From Agrococcus terreus (lineage in GTDB: Bacteria > Actinomycetota > Actinomycetes > Actinomycetales > Microbacteriaceae): a stretch of DNA of 64,000 nt. The notes under the pieces are model-generated. The model ran no database searches. It was not told where the DNA came from and saw only the letters and a program-made list of their open reading frames with translations. The position numbers were made by a program, and so were the translations under genes. How positions within the stretch are numbered: position 1 is the stretch's first letter; every line of letters begins with the position of its first letter. The stretch lies in contig NZ_BMLM01000001.1 in NCBI RefSeq assembly GCF_014645235.1, positions 372,001 through 436,000 on the forward strand, given 5' to 3'. Below are positions 1-6,284 of the stretch, piece by piece.

Positions 1-245
1 GGGTGCTCGCTGCGCTCGATGTAGCCGAGCGACTCGAGGTGCTGCAGCGTCTTCACCATGCTCGGCGGCTTCACGCCCTCGAGCGCGGCGATGCGCGCGA
101 GCGTGGGCTCCTCGAGCTGCTGCATGGTGCCGAGCGCCGACAGGTGGTGGATCGCGAGGTTCTCGTCGAGGTGCTCGCGGCGCATCCGGCGCTGCAGGCG
201 CACGAGCGCGACGCGGAGGGAGTCGGCGAGCGCGATCGTGGGCAT
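1..245 (-). CDS. MarR-family transcriptional regulator (partial, C-terminal part outside window)
   Basis: The visible 81 residues read MPTIALADSLRVALVRLQRR and onward to a winged-helix segment with ARIAALEGVKPPSMVKTLQ (recognition helix) and LESLGYIERSEHP (start of the wing). This matches the N-terminal two thirds of MarR proteins: dimerisation helix, then helix-turn-helix. The ATG at 245 is preceded by TAGGCT and a 6-base gap, which fits a leaderless transcript starting at the ATG. The gene runs off the left edge, so its ligand cannot be guessed. It is a free-standing regulator divergent from nothing visible; the next gene, at 337-858, lies upstream of it on the same strand. Confidence 0.85.
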   Translation of the reverse strand, partial: MPTIALADSLRVALVRLQRRMRREHLDENLAIHHLSALGTMQQLEEPTLARIAALEGVKPPSMVKTLQHLESLGYIERSEH

Positions 246-295
246 GCCATTAGCCTACCGAACGATCTGACAGCGGTCGAGGATGCGCGCAGACG

Positions 296-328
296 GCAGC
301 GCCCCCGCCGATCGGGCGGGGGCGCTGC
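296..328 (-). terminator. Strong GC hairpin, terminator after the gene at 337-858
   Basis: Perfect 14-bp arms (296-309 and 315-328, GCAGCGCCCCCGCC and its complement) enclose a 5-base loop. The hairpin lies just after the stop codon of the minus-strand gene at 337-858. There is no clear T-run, as is common in very GC-rich actinobacteria. Confidence 0.75.
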
Positions 329-336
329 GGGTGGGG

Positions 337-858
337 TCAGTCGTTCGAGCCGGCGCTCGGCGCTGATGCGGCCGAGGGCGGCGACGCGGGCGACGTGGGC
401 GAGGCGGGCGATGCCGGGGAGGCGGGCGAGTCGGCCGGAACCGGGGCGGGTGCCGGCGCCGGTGCGGGCCGCGGCGACGGCGCGGACTGGACGGCCGGGG
501 CCGGGGCCGGGGCGCGCGCGGGCGCCGGTGCCGGTCGCGCCGAGGGGGCGGAGGCGCTCTGCTGCGCGCTGCCCGCCGGCGCGGCGGCCGGGCTCGGGGC
601 CGAGGCGTGCGACGCGGCCGTGGCGGCCGAGGGCGACGCGGTGGGCGAGGGCGCCGAGACGATCGAGGCGTGGTCCTGGCCCGCCTTGATGTGCACGGTG
701 CCGCGGTCGAGCACGTCGCCGCGCAGGTGGGCGGCGTCGACGACGCGGCCTTCCGAGTCGCGCAGCTCGACCGCGTTCGCGACGCTGGCGGCGCTGGCGG
801 CGATCGCGCCGAGGCCGAGGGCTCCGAGGGTGCCGACGGCGATCCACTTCGTGTGCAT
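337..858 (-). CDS. Small exported or membrane-anchored Ala/Pro-rich protein, paralogue of the next gene
   Basis: Product of 173 aa with no enzyme motif. Residues 4-27 form one hydrophobic segment (IAVGTLGALGLGAIAASAAS) that could be a signal peptide or a single anchor. A short conserved block follows (ANAVELRDSEGRVV ... HLRGDVL), and the rest is low-complexity Ala/Pro/Ser, as in wall-spanning or secreted tails. The ATG at 858 is chosen because AGGAGG lies 6 bases before it; the more upstream in-frame ATG overlaps that site. The block after the hydrophobic segment is shared with the neighbouring gene at 984-1361 (pattern ANAxxxxDxxGRxVxxxxLRGxV), so the two are paralogues. The upstream three-repeat element suggests control by the adjacent two-component system. 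Function is not recognised. Confidence 0.7.
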   Translation of the reverse strand: MHTKWIAVGTLGALGLGAIAASAASVANAVELRDSEGRVVDAAHLRGDVLDRGTVHIKAGQDHASIVSAPSPTASPSAATAASHASAPSPAAAPAGSAQQSASAPSARPAPAPARAPAPAPAVQSAPSPRPAPAPAPAPVPADSPASPASPASPTSPASPPSAASAPSAGSND

Positions 859-924
859 GGTGTTCCTCCTGGTGGTGGTGTTCATCGGTCGGCTTCCGAC
901 CTGGTACCACCGTCCCGCTCCGGT

Positions 925-951
925 GTGAGGTGCTGAGGAGGCCCCGGTGAG
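925..951 (-). promoter_or_regulatory. Three 11-bp-spaced CTCAC-like repeats upstream of the exported protein gene
   Basis: On the minus strand the repeats CTCAC, CTCCT and CTCAC begin exactly 11 bp apart (plus-strand 947-951, 936-940, 925-929). The last repeat ends 10 bp before a candidate -10 GACGGT (909-914). The same spacing and wording precede the gene at 984-1361. Direct repeats at 11-bp intervals close to the -35 region are the classical binding pattern of PhoB/OmpR-type response regulators, one of which is encoded at 4458-5117. Binding itself is inference. Confidence 0.55.
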
Positions 952-970
952 AGCGCTCTCACCGGGGCCT
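939..970 (-). terminator. Perfect 32-bp palindrome after the gene at 984-1361
   Basis: The 16-bp arms are perfectly complementary with no loop (centre GAGC|GCTC between 954 and 955). It follows the stop codon of the minus-strand gene at 984-1361, so it can act as terminator. It also overlaps the three-repeat element of the next gene downstream and contains GTGAG-N6-CTCAC, so it may double as an operator. Confidence 0.55.
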
Positions 971-983
971 CGAGACGTGCGGA

Positions 984-1361
984 TCAGCCGTTGGACGCGG
1001 CCGACCAGCCGGATGCGGAGCCGTCGGGAGCGACGGGCGCGGGCGGCGCGACGGGCTGCGGCGCGGGCGCCGGGGCCGCAGCGGGTGCGCTCGGGGCGCT
1101 CGCCGCGGGCGGGGGCGTGGCGCTCGGCGTGGTCGAGCCGGCCGCGGCCTTGGGTTCGAGCTGCGCCTGCTCGCCCTGCCCCTGCACCTGCGCCTGCTGC
1201 GCGTCGGCCGCGACCTCGCCGCGGAGCTCGACGCCGGCGACGGTGCGGCCGGCCGCGTCGTGCACGGTCATGGCGTTCGCGATGCCCATGGCGCCGATCG
1301 CGATCGCGCCGATGCTGAGGGCGCCTGCCGCGCCCGCGATGATCCACTGCTTCCGCTCCAT
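984..1361 (-). CDS. Small exported or membrane-anchored Ala/Pro-rich protein, second paralogue
   Basis: Product of 125 aa. Residues 5-30 are hydrophobic (IIAGAAGALSIGAIAIGAMG), followed by ANAMTVHDAAGRTVAGVELR and GEV, the same short block found in the neighbour at 337-858. The remainder is Gln-rich, then Ala/Pro-rich and disordered. The ATG at 1361 sits 6 bases after GAGGCT, so it probably has a leaderless mRNA; a longer reading frame upstream lacks a ribosome site. The gene lies between its paralogue and a phosphotransferase-fold gene. The three-repeat box at 1384-1410 ends 10 bp before the -10, as for the paralogue. Possible roles are an envelope stress effector or a regulatory exported peptide; nothing in the sequence decides this. 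Confidence 0.68.
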   Translation of the reverse strand: MERKQWIIAGAAGALSIGAIAIGAMGIANAMTVHDAAGRTVAGVELRGEVAADAQQAQVQGQGEQAQLEPKAAAGSTTPSATPPPAASAPSAPAAAPAPAPQPVAPPAPVAPDGSASGWSAASNG

Positions 1362-1383
1362 GGCCCCAGCCTCGCGACCGCGC

Positions 1384-1410
1384 GTGAGCGCGCGAGGAGG
1401 GCCGGGTGAG
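1384..1410 (-). promoter_or_regulatory. Three 11-bp-spaced CTCAC-like repeats, second copy
   Basis: On the minus strand CTCAC (1406-1410), CTCCT (1395-1399) and CTCAC (1384-1388) are spaced by exactly 11 bp. The 10 bases from 1374 to 1383 then lead to the -10 GAGGCT at 1368-1373 and the ATG at 1361. Layout and spacing match the copy at 925-951. This is a proposed response-regulator site. Confidence 0.55.
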
Positions 1411-1452
1411 AGGACTCTCATGCAGCGCGGGTCGCCCCGGATCGTCAGCGGG

Positions 1453-2769
1453 TCACGTCGCGCCCTCGCGTCGTGCCGCGCCGCGCCCGGCCGCCCTCGC
1501 CGCCTCTTCTCGGCCCAGCACGGCGGCGCCGAGCCCGAGCTGGGCGGCCGCGACGCGGAGCTCGCCGCGCTCGACCGGCGCGAGCGCGTGCGCGAGCACG
1601 TGCACGGCGAGGCGGTGCGCGAGGCGGGTGCGCTCGGCGCCTCCGCTGGCAGTCTCTCCGCTGGCGGTCTCTCCGCCCTGCGGGGCGGGCCCGAGCCAGC
1701 GACCGGCCGCCTCGCCGAGGATCCGGCGGTAGCCGCGCGCGCGGTCCGGGTCGTCCGCGAGCCCGATCGAGGCGACGAGGTGTCCGAGCAGCGCCGCCCG
1801 GTCGTCGACCGGGTCGCCGAGGCCGGCCGTGTCGACGTCGATGAGGCCCGTCACGGCGCTCGCGCCGTCGACGAACAGCTGGCCGACGTGGAGGTCGCCG
1901 TGCACGGTGCGGAGCTCGGCAGCCGGCACCTCGAGCGCCGCGGGGTCGGCGGCGTCGATGCCCGCCTCGAGCGCGCCGAGCGCCGCACGGGCGGCCGCCG
2001 CCTCGCCGCCGGGCGCGCCGTCGAGCGCCGCGCGCAGCCGCTCGCGGTACCAGCCGTCGCGGAGCGCGAGGGAGTCGCGCGCGGCCCGCCCGGTGTCCAC
2101 GCGGCCCATCGCCGCCTGCAGCGCCTCCACCGAGTCGAGCAGCCGCGCGGGGTCGACGGCGTCGAGGCGGGCGGTCACGGGCTCGCCCGCCGCCGCCTCG
2201 GTGAGCACGATGCCGAGCGCCGACCATCCGGTGATCGCCGGCACGGGGATGCCGCCGCCGCGGAGCGCCTCCTGCAGGTCGACGATCGTCGCGGCCGCGT
2301 CGGGCCGCACGACCTTGAGGTACGTCTCGCGCTCGCCCGCGCGCATCCGGAGCATCGCGCGCTTGCCGGGCCGGTAGACCAGCAGCTCGGGCGCCCGATC
2401 GACGGTGACGCCGAGGCGCGCGAGCAGCGCCGCGGCCGCGTCGGGGAAGCTCGCGGCGGCGAGCGCGGGCAGGCGCGGATCGGCCGGGTGCAGCCAGATG
2501 CGCGCCTGGGGCGCCGCGGGGTCGCCGAGCACGAGGCCCGACTCCTCGGGCACCGGACGCCCGGAGGTGTCGACGTACCAGTAGCGGGTCTGCGCCCTCG
2601 CCTCCTCGAAGCCGGCCGTCGTCTCCTCGAAGCCGGTCAACGCGCCGGCGCCGTACGGCTCGCGGCTCAGCACCCGCAGCTCGCCCTCGAGCGCGTCGCC
2701 CAGCGCATCGCGCAGCAGCCGCTCCTCGGGGGATGCGGCGGGCGCCTCGGCGGCGTCGATCGTCTCCAC
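1453..2769 (-). CDS. Phosphotransferase family protein (aminoglycoside/choline kinase-like fold)
   Basis: Product of 438 aa. The catalytic loop VHGDLHVGQLF (HGDLH at residues 290-294) and metal-binding segment LIDVDTAGLGDP (310-321) are typical of the APH/CotH-like kinase fold. A nucleotide-lobe stretch YRPGKRAMLRMR ... YLKVVRP lies around 132-156. The GTG start is supported by TGGGAT six bases upstream, which implies a leaderless transcript. A clear paralogue lies at 7025-8140 with the same HGDLH-GQLF and IDVDTAGLGDP motifs. Substrate is unknown: the family includes antibiotic kinases but also many small-metabolite kinases. There is no sign of a mobile resistance cassette. Confidence 0.75.
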   Translation of the reverse strand: METIDAAEAPAASPEERLLRDALGDALEGELRVLSREPYGAGALTGFEETTAGFEEARAQTRYWYVDTSGRPVPEESGLVLGDPAAPQARIWLHPADPRLPALAAASFPDAAAALLARLGVTVDRAPELLVYRPGKRAMLRMRAGERETYLKVVRPDAAATIVDLQEALRGGGIPVPAITGWSALGIVLTEAAAGEPVTARLDAVDPARLLDSVEALQAAMGRVDTGRAARDSLALRDGWYRERLRAALDGAPGGEAAAARAALGALEAGIDAADPAALEVPAAELRTVHGDLHVGQLFVDGASAVTGLIDVDTAGLGDPVDDRAALLGHLVASIGLADDPDRARGYRRILGEAAGRWLGPAPQGGETASGETASGGAERTRLAHRLAVHVLAHALAPVERGELRVAAAQLGLGAAVLGREEAARAAGRGAARREGAT

Positions 2770-2809
2770 GCACCGATCCCACCAGAGGCGCGGCCGGCGC
2801 GGGGCGAAC

Positions 2810-2836
2810 GTGAGGCTTCTCTCACACAGCCGTCAC
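2810..2836 (+). promoter_or_regulatory. CTCAC/GTCAC repeat pair upstream of the histidine kinase gene
   Basis: CTCAC at 2821-2825 and GTCAC at 2832-2836 are 11 bp apart, and GTGAG at 2810-2814 completes a GTGAG-N6-CTCAC inverted repeat also seen at 947-962 and 1406-1420. The -10 TGGGAT (2854-2859) lies 17 bp after the second repeat, so the geometry differs from the two exported-protein promoters. Possible autoregulation. Confidence 0.4.
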
Positions 2837-2865
2837 GACGCGCCAGGGTCTGGTGGGATGGCCCC

Positions 2866-4473
2866 ATGACCGCCGCCCCTCGATCGCGCCTGCGCACCTG
2901 GACGGTGCGCTCGCGGATCGTGGGCCTCCTCACCCTCCTCAGCTTCGTGGGCCTGTTCGTGGCGGGCGGCGTCGCCTATGTCGTCGAGCGCGAGCGCGTG
3001 CTCGCGCAGATCGACGCGAACCTCGGTGCGGCGCTCGAGTCGGCGAGCATCACGGTCGCGAACGCCGAGGAGCCGTGGGAGTCGGAGGAGGCCGCGCTCG
3101 GGTCGATCGTGCAGCGGCTCGCGCCCGACGACAACACCGGCACGCTCGGCATCATCGACGGGGCGCCCTTCTGGCAGCCGTTCATCCCGCCCGACGTGCC
3201 GCTCGAGCGGCTGCCGGGCTTCGTCGACCGCGTCGTCGCCGAGACCGCCGACGGCGAGATCGTGGTCGGCACGTACGCGAGCGACGACGAGACGGTGCGC
3301 TACCTCGCGGCGCCCGTGACCATCGGCGAGCCCGACCCGGAGGCGCCGAACTCGGCGATCTTCGTCACCGGCTACGACGTGCAGGCCGAGCTCGCGGAGT
3401 TCGACGCCGCCGCCCGCATCTTCACGGTCGTGGCCGTCGTCGTCACGATCGTCATCTTCCTCGTGGGCCTGCTCGTCTCGGGCCTGCTGCTGCGGCCGGT
3501 GCGCCGCATCCGCGAGGTCGCCGAGCGCTCCTCCGAGCAGAGCCTCAGCGAGCGCGTGCCGGTCACGGGCCGCGACGACGTCTCGCAGCTCGCCGAGACC
3601 GTCAACCGCATGCTCGACCGGCTCGGCGGCTCCCTCGACGCCCAGCGACAGCTGCTGCAGGACGTCGGCCACGAGCTGAAGACACCCATCACGATCGTGC
3701 GCGGCCACCTCGAGCTCGTCGACCCGACGGATGCGCGCGACGTCGAGGAGACGCGGGCGCTCGCGATCGACGAGCTCGACCGGATGGCGCGGCTCGTCGA
3801 CGACATCCGCGCGGCCGCGCGCCTGCGCGAGCCCGACGCGTTCGCGATCGTCGAGACCGACGTCGCCGTGCTCGTCGAGCAGATCGCGCAGAAGGCGCGC
3901 GCCATCGAGGGCGCCGACATCGACGACGCGGTGCGCACCGACGACGTGCTCGCGCGCATGGACCCCGACCGCATCACGCAGGCGATGCTCCAGCTCATCG
4001 CCAACGCGGTGCGGCACGCGCGGGGGCCGATCACGATCGGCTCGCGCGTGCGCGGCGCCGACCTCGAGCTGTTCGTGCTCGACCGCGGTCCCGGGGTGCC
4101 GGATGCGCTGAAGGCGGTGATCTTCGACCGCTTCCGCCGCGGCGCCGCCGAGGGCCGCGGCGACGGCGGCTCGGGCCTCGGGCTCGCGATCGTCGCGCTC
4201 ATCGCCGAGCAGCACGGCGGCACCGCGGCGGTCGTCGACGCCGGAGGCGGCTCGGAGTTCCAGATCGTGCTCCCGCGCGCGGTCGTCGGCGCCGACGACG
4301 ACGACCAGCCGACGTGGGTGGCGGCGCTCGCCGAGCCCGCGCCGCCGTCGGCGATCGCCGATCCCGTGGCCCCGCCCGCGACCGCCGACCCCGCGGCGCG
4401 CGCACCGCATCCCCACGACCCGCGCGCCGCGGCGCGCACCGACGCAGAGGAGCCCGGATGGCATCGATCCTGA
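2866..4473 (+). CDS. Sensor histidine kinase (HAMP-HisKA-HATPase)
   Basis: Product of 535 aa. TM1 is at about 17-40 and TM2 at about 185-209, enclosing an extracytoplasmic sensor region of about 145 residues. A HAMP linker follows (about 210-260, LRPVRRIREVAERSS). The phosphoacceptor box is DVGHELKTP with His269. ATPase boxes are QLIANAVRHA, DRGPGVP and GSGLGLAIV. The last 65 residues are a Pro/Ala/Asp tail overlapping the regulator gene by 16 bp. The ATG at 2866 is 6 bases after TGGGAT, so the mRNA is probably leaderless. It pairs with the regulator at 4458-5117. The signal sensed is not evident, although adjacency to two small exported proteins suggests an envelope cue. Confidence 0.9.
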   Translation: MTAAPRSRLRTWTVRSRIVGLLTLLSFVGLFVAGGVAYVVERERVLAQIDANLGAALESASITVANAEEPWESEEAALGSIVQRLAPDDNTGTLGIIDGAPFWQPFIPPDVPLERLPGFVDRVVAETADGEIVVGTYASDDETVRYLAAPVTIGEPDPEAPNSAIFVTGYDVQAELAEFDAAARIFTVVAVVVTIVIFLVGLLVSGLLLRPVRRIREVAERSSEQSLSERVPVTGRDDVSQLAETVNRMLDRLGGSLDAQRQLLQDVGHELKTPITIVRGHLELVDPTDARDVEETRALAIDELDRMARLVDDIRAAARLREPDAFAIVETDVAVLVEQIAQKARAIEGADIDDAVRTDDVLARMDPDRITQAMLQLIANAVRHARGPITIGSRVRGADLELFVLDRGPGVPDALKAVIFDRFRRGAAEGRGDGGSGLGLAIVALIAEQHGGTAAVVDAGGGSEFQIVLPRAVVGADDDDQPTWVAALAEPAPPSAIADPVAPPATADPAARAPHPHDPRAAARTDAEEPGWHRS

Positions 4474-5117
4474 TCGCCGAGGACGAGGCGCGCATCGCCG
4501 CGTTCGTCGAGAAGGGGCTCGCCGCCGCGGGCTTCTCGACCCGCGTCGCCGCGACCGGCCGCGACGCGCTCGACCTCGCGCTCACGGACGAGTTCGACCT
4601 CCTCGTGCTCGACATCGGGCTGCCGGGCATGGACGGCTTCGAGGTGCTGTCGCAGCTCCGCGGCTCCGGCTCGGCGATGCCGGTCATCATCCTCACCGCG
4701 CGCGGCGGCGGCGCCGACACCGTCGCGGGGCTCGAGGGCGGCGCCGACGACTACATGGCCAAGCCCTTCCGCTTCGACGAGCTGCTCGCGCGCATCCGGC
4801 TGCGGATGCAGTCGAGCGCCGCGGGCCAGGGCACCGCCGAGCTGTCGCACCGCGGGCTCGACCTCGACGTGCGCACCCGGCGCGCCCGCATCGACGGCCG
4901 CGAGGTCGACCTCTCGGGCCGCGAGTTCGCGCTCGCCGAGGAGCTCATCCGCCACGCCGGGCAGGTGCTCTCGCGCGAGCAGCTGCTGAGCCGCGTGTGG
5001 GGCTACGACTTCGATCCGGGCTCGAACGTCGTCGACGTCTACGTGCGCTACCTGCGCAACAAGCTGGGCGCCGACCGCATCGAGACGGTGCGGGGGATGG
5101 GCTACCGGCTCGTGTGA
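4458..5117 (+). CDS. OmpR/PhoB-family response regulator
   Basis: Product of 219 aa. The receiver domain has the acidic pocket (AEDE), phosphoacceptor Asp52 in LVLDIGLPGMDG, and the conserved Lys in DDYMAKPFRFDELLAR. The C-terminal winged helix includes LSGREFALAEEL, WGYDFDPGSNVVDVYVRYLR and ETVRGMGYRLV, as in OmpR/PhoB proteins. The ATG at 4458 has AGAGGAG upstream and overlaps the kinase stop by 16 bp, so the two are translationally coupled. Proteins of this type bind direct repeats with 11-bp spacing, which are present upstream of the genes at 337-858, 984-1361 and 2866-4473. Confidence 0.93.
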   Translation: MASILIAEDEARIAAFVEKGLAAAGFSTRVAATGRDALDLALTDEFDLLVLDIGLPGMDGFEVLSQLRGSGSAMPVIILTARGGGADTVAGLEGGADDYMAKPFRFDELLARIRLRMQSSAAGQGTAELSHRGLDLDVRTRRARIDGREVDLSGREFALAEELIRHAGQVLSREQLLSRVWGYDFDPGSNVVDVYVRYLRNKLGADRIETVRGMGYRLV

Positions 5118-5133
5118 GGCGGGCGCCGCAGGA

Positions 5134-5541
5134 TCACGCCGGCAGCAGCTCGGCGACGAGCGCCCGGATGCGCGCCTCGATGTCGTCGCGGATCGGCCGC
5201 ACCGCCTCGATGCCCTGGCCGGCGGGGTCCTCGAGCGCCCAGTCCTCGTAGCGCTTCCCTGGGAAGATCGGGCAGGCGTCGCCGCAGCCCATCGTGATGA
5301 CCACGTCGGACTCCCGCACGGCGTCGACCGTGAGCACCTTCGGCTGCTCGCCGGCGATGTCGATGTCGCGCTCGGCCATCGCCGCGACCGCGACGGGGTT
5401 GATCTGCTCGGCGGGCAGGGAGCCCGCGGAGCGCACCTCGATGCGCTCGCCGCCGATCGCGCGCAGGAAGCCGGCTGCCATCTGGGAGCGGCCCGCGTTG
5501 TGCACGCAGACGAACAGGACGGTGGGGACGGGCTCGGGCAT
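5134..5541 (-). CDS. arsC: Arsenate reductase, low-molecular-weight phosphatase type
   Basis: Product of 135 aa. The P-loop VCVHNAGRS (Cys12-X5-Arg18) is the anion-binding catalytic loop of LMW-phosphatase-type arsenate reductases. MGCGDACP supplies Cys86 and Cys90, and a DPAG segment supplies the general acid. It reduces arsenate to arsenite in the cytoplasm; in actinobacteria such enzymes use thioredoxin or mycothiol/mycoredoxin, and which one applies cannot be told here. The start at 5541 has CGAGGAG upstream. It lies downstream of the micropeptide gene at 5625-5699 and divergent to arsR, which probably represses both. No arsenite efflux gene is in the window. Confidence 0.9.
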   Translation of the reverse strand: MPEPVPTVLFVCVHNAGRSQMAAGFLRAIGGERIEVRSAGSLPAEQINPVAVAAMAERDIDIAGEQPKVLTVDAVRESDVVITMGCGDACPIFPGKRYEDWALEDPAGQGIEAVRPIRDDIEARIRALVAELLPA

Positions 5542-5585
5542 GGCTCCTCGTTCCGGGGCGATGGTCGGTCGTGGTGGGATGGGCT

Positions 5586-5616
5586 GGGCGCTCCCGGATC
5601 CATCCCGGGAGCGCCC
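5586..5616 (-). terminator. Hairpin between the ars micropeptide and arsC
   Basis: Perfect 12-bp arms (GGGCGCTCCCGG at 5586-5597, complement at 5605-5616) enclose a 7-base loop. Placed between the micropeptide stop and arsC, it could end a short transcript or act as a partial terminator that sets the ratio of micropeptide to ArsC. No run of T follows. Confidence 0.55.
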
Positions 5617-5624
5617 GCTCGTGG

Positions 5625-5699
5625 TCAGCAGCAGCAGCTGTCGTCGGCGAGCTCGGCGGGGCAGCCCAGCTCTGCGCAGATCGTGTCGGCGTCCATCAT
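5625..5699 (-). CDS. 24-residue Cys-tailed micropeptide in the arsenic locus
   Basis: A 24-aa reading frame begins MMDADTICAELGC and ends ADDSCCC. It has five cysteines, three of them consecutive at the C terminus. GGAGGAGGG lies directly before the double ATG, and the second ATG (5696) gives a better spacing than the first. It sits immediately behind the ArsR operator region and ahead of arsC on the same strand, so it should be the first gene of the arsenic-induced transcript. The Cys pattern could bind arsenite or another soft metal. I do not recognise a described family; function is inference from Cys content and position. Confidence 0.55.
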   Translation of the reverse strand: MMDADTICAELGCPAELADDSCCC

Positions 5700-5709
5700 C
5701 CCTCCTCCC

Positions 5710-5760
5710 ATCGATGTCTGTCGATGTGGAGTCTGCCTCGACCCATCGACGGATGTCAAT
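5710..5760 (+). promoter_or_regulatory. Probable ArsR operators in the arsR / micropeptide divergent region
   Basis: Two imperfect dyads are seen. ATCGA-N6-TCGAT is at 5710-5725 and ATCGAC-N4-GTCAAT at 5745-5760. They occupy the gap between arsR (start 5782) and the divergent micropeptide/arsC transcript, where an ArsR repressor would need to sit to control both directions. The region is locally AT-richer than its surroundings. Confidence 0.55.
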
Positions 5761-5781
5761 ACGAGTGGCATGATGGTGGCC

Positions 5782-6129
5782 ATGACGATGACCGAGGCGC
5801 CCCTCCCGCAGCTCGAGGCCTGCTGCTCGCCGGTCACGCGCGAGGTGCTCGACGTCGGCGCGGCCGACGAGCTCGCCCGCACCCTCAAGGCGCTCGCCGA
5901 CCCCGCCCGGCTCCGGCTGCTGTCGATGATCGGCGCGCACGAGGACGCGGAGGCGTGCGTGTGCGACCTCACCGATCCGCTCGGCCTCTCGCAGCCCACG
6001 GTCTCGCACCACCTGAAGGTGCTGACCGAGGCCGGGTTCCTCACGCGGTCCACCCGGGGCCGGTGGGCGTACTACCGCCTCGTCGACGGCGCGCTCGCGC
6101 AGGTCGGCGGGCTGCTCGCCGCGCCCTGA
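5782..6129 (+). CDS. arsR: ArsR/SmtB-family metalloregulatory repressor
   Basis: Product of 115 aa. The winged helix includes LARTLKALADPARLRLLSMI, a metal-binding helix with ACVCDL (Cys59, Cys61; the classical ELCVCDL arsenic site), the recognition helix LSQPTVSHHLKVLTEAG, and a wing ending GRWAYYRL. An additional Cys-Cys pair (14-15) near the N terminus is not part of the classical site and might form a third ligand. Start choice is uncertain: in-frame ATGs also occur at 5770 and 5773. The protein should release DNA on binding As(III) or Sb(III) and derepress arsC and the micropeptide. Confidence 0.88.
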   Translation: MTMTEAPLPQLEACCSPVTREVLDVGAADELARTLKALADPARLRLLSMIGAHEDAEACVCDLTDPLGLSQPTVSHHLKVLTEAGFLTRSTRGRWAYYRLVDGALAQVGGLLAAP

Positions 6130-6137
6130 CGTCGAGC

Positions 6138-6218
6138 GGCGCCCGGACGCCGTGCACGCGACGAGGCGCCCGGACGCCGTGCACGCGACGAGGCGGTCGG
6201 ACGCCGCGCACGCGACGA
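6138..6218. repeat. Three tandem 27-bp repeats after arsR
   Basis: Units start at 6138, 6165 and 6192; the first two are nearly identical and the third differs at a few bases. The unit contains GGACGCC, TGCACGCGAC and GAGG. It is non-coding, lies directly after the arsR stop codon and runs into the terminator hairpin. There are no spacers of independent sequence, so this is a simple tandem array. Confidence 0.8.
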
Positions 6219-6247
6219 GGCGCCGCCCCTCTCGGGTGCGGCGCCTC
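6217..6247. terminator. Bidirectional hairpin between arsR and the convergent exported-protein gene
   Basis: Arms GAGGCGCCGC (6217-6226) and GCGGCGCCTC (6238-6247) enclose an 11-base loop. The position between convergent stop codons (6129 plus, 6285 minus) fits a shared terminator. Confidence 0.65.
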
Positions 6248-6284
6248 GCGGTGCAGCCGGTCGTGGCCGGCGGAGCGTTGAGGG

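Noticed and set aside
991-2865. Upstream extension of the histidine kinase reading frame to 991
   Set aside because: The extension is Arg/Ala/Gly-rich shadow sequence of the minus-strand genes at 984-2769. A leaderless promoter (TGGGAT) fixes the start at 2866.
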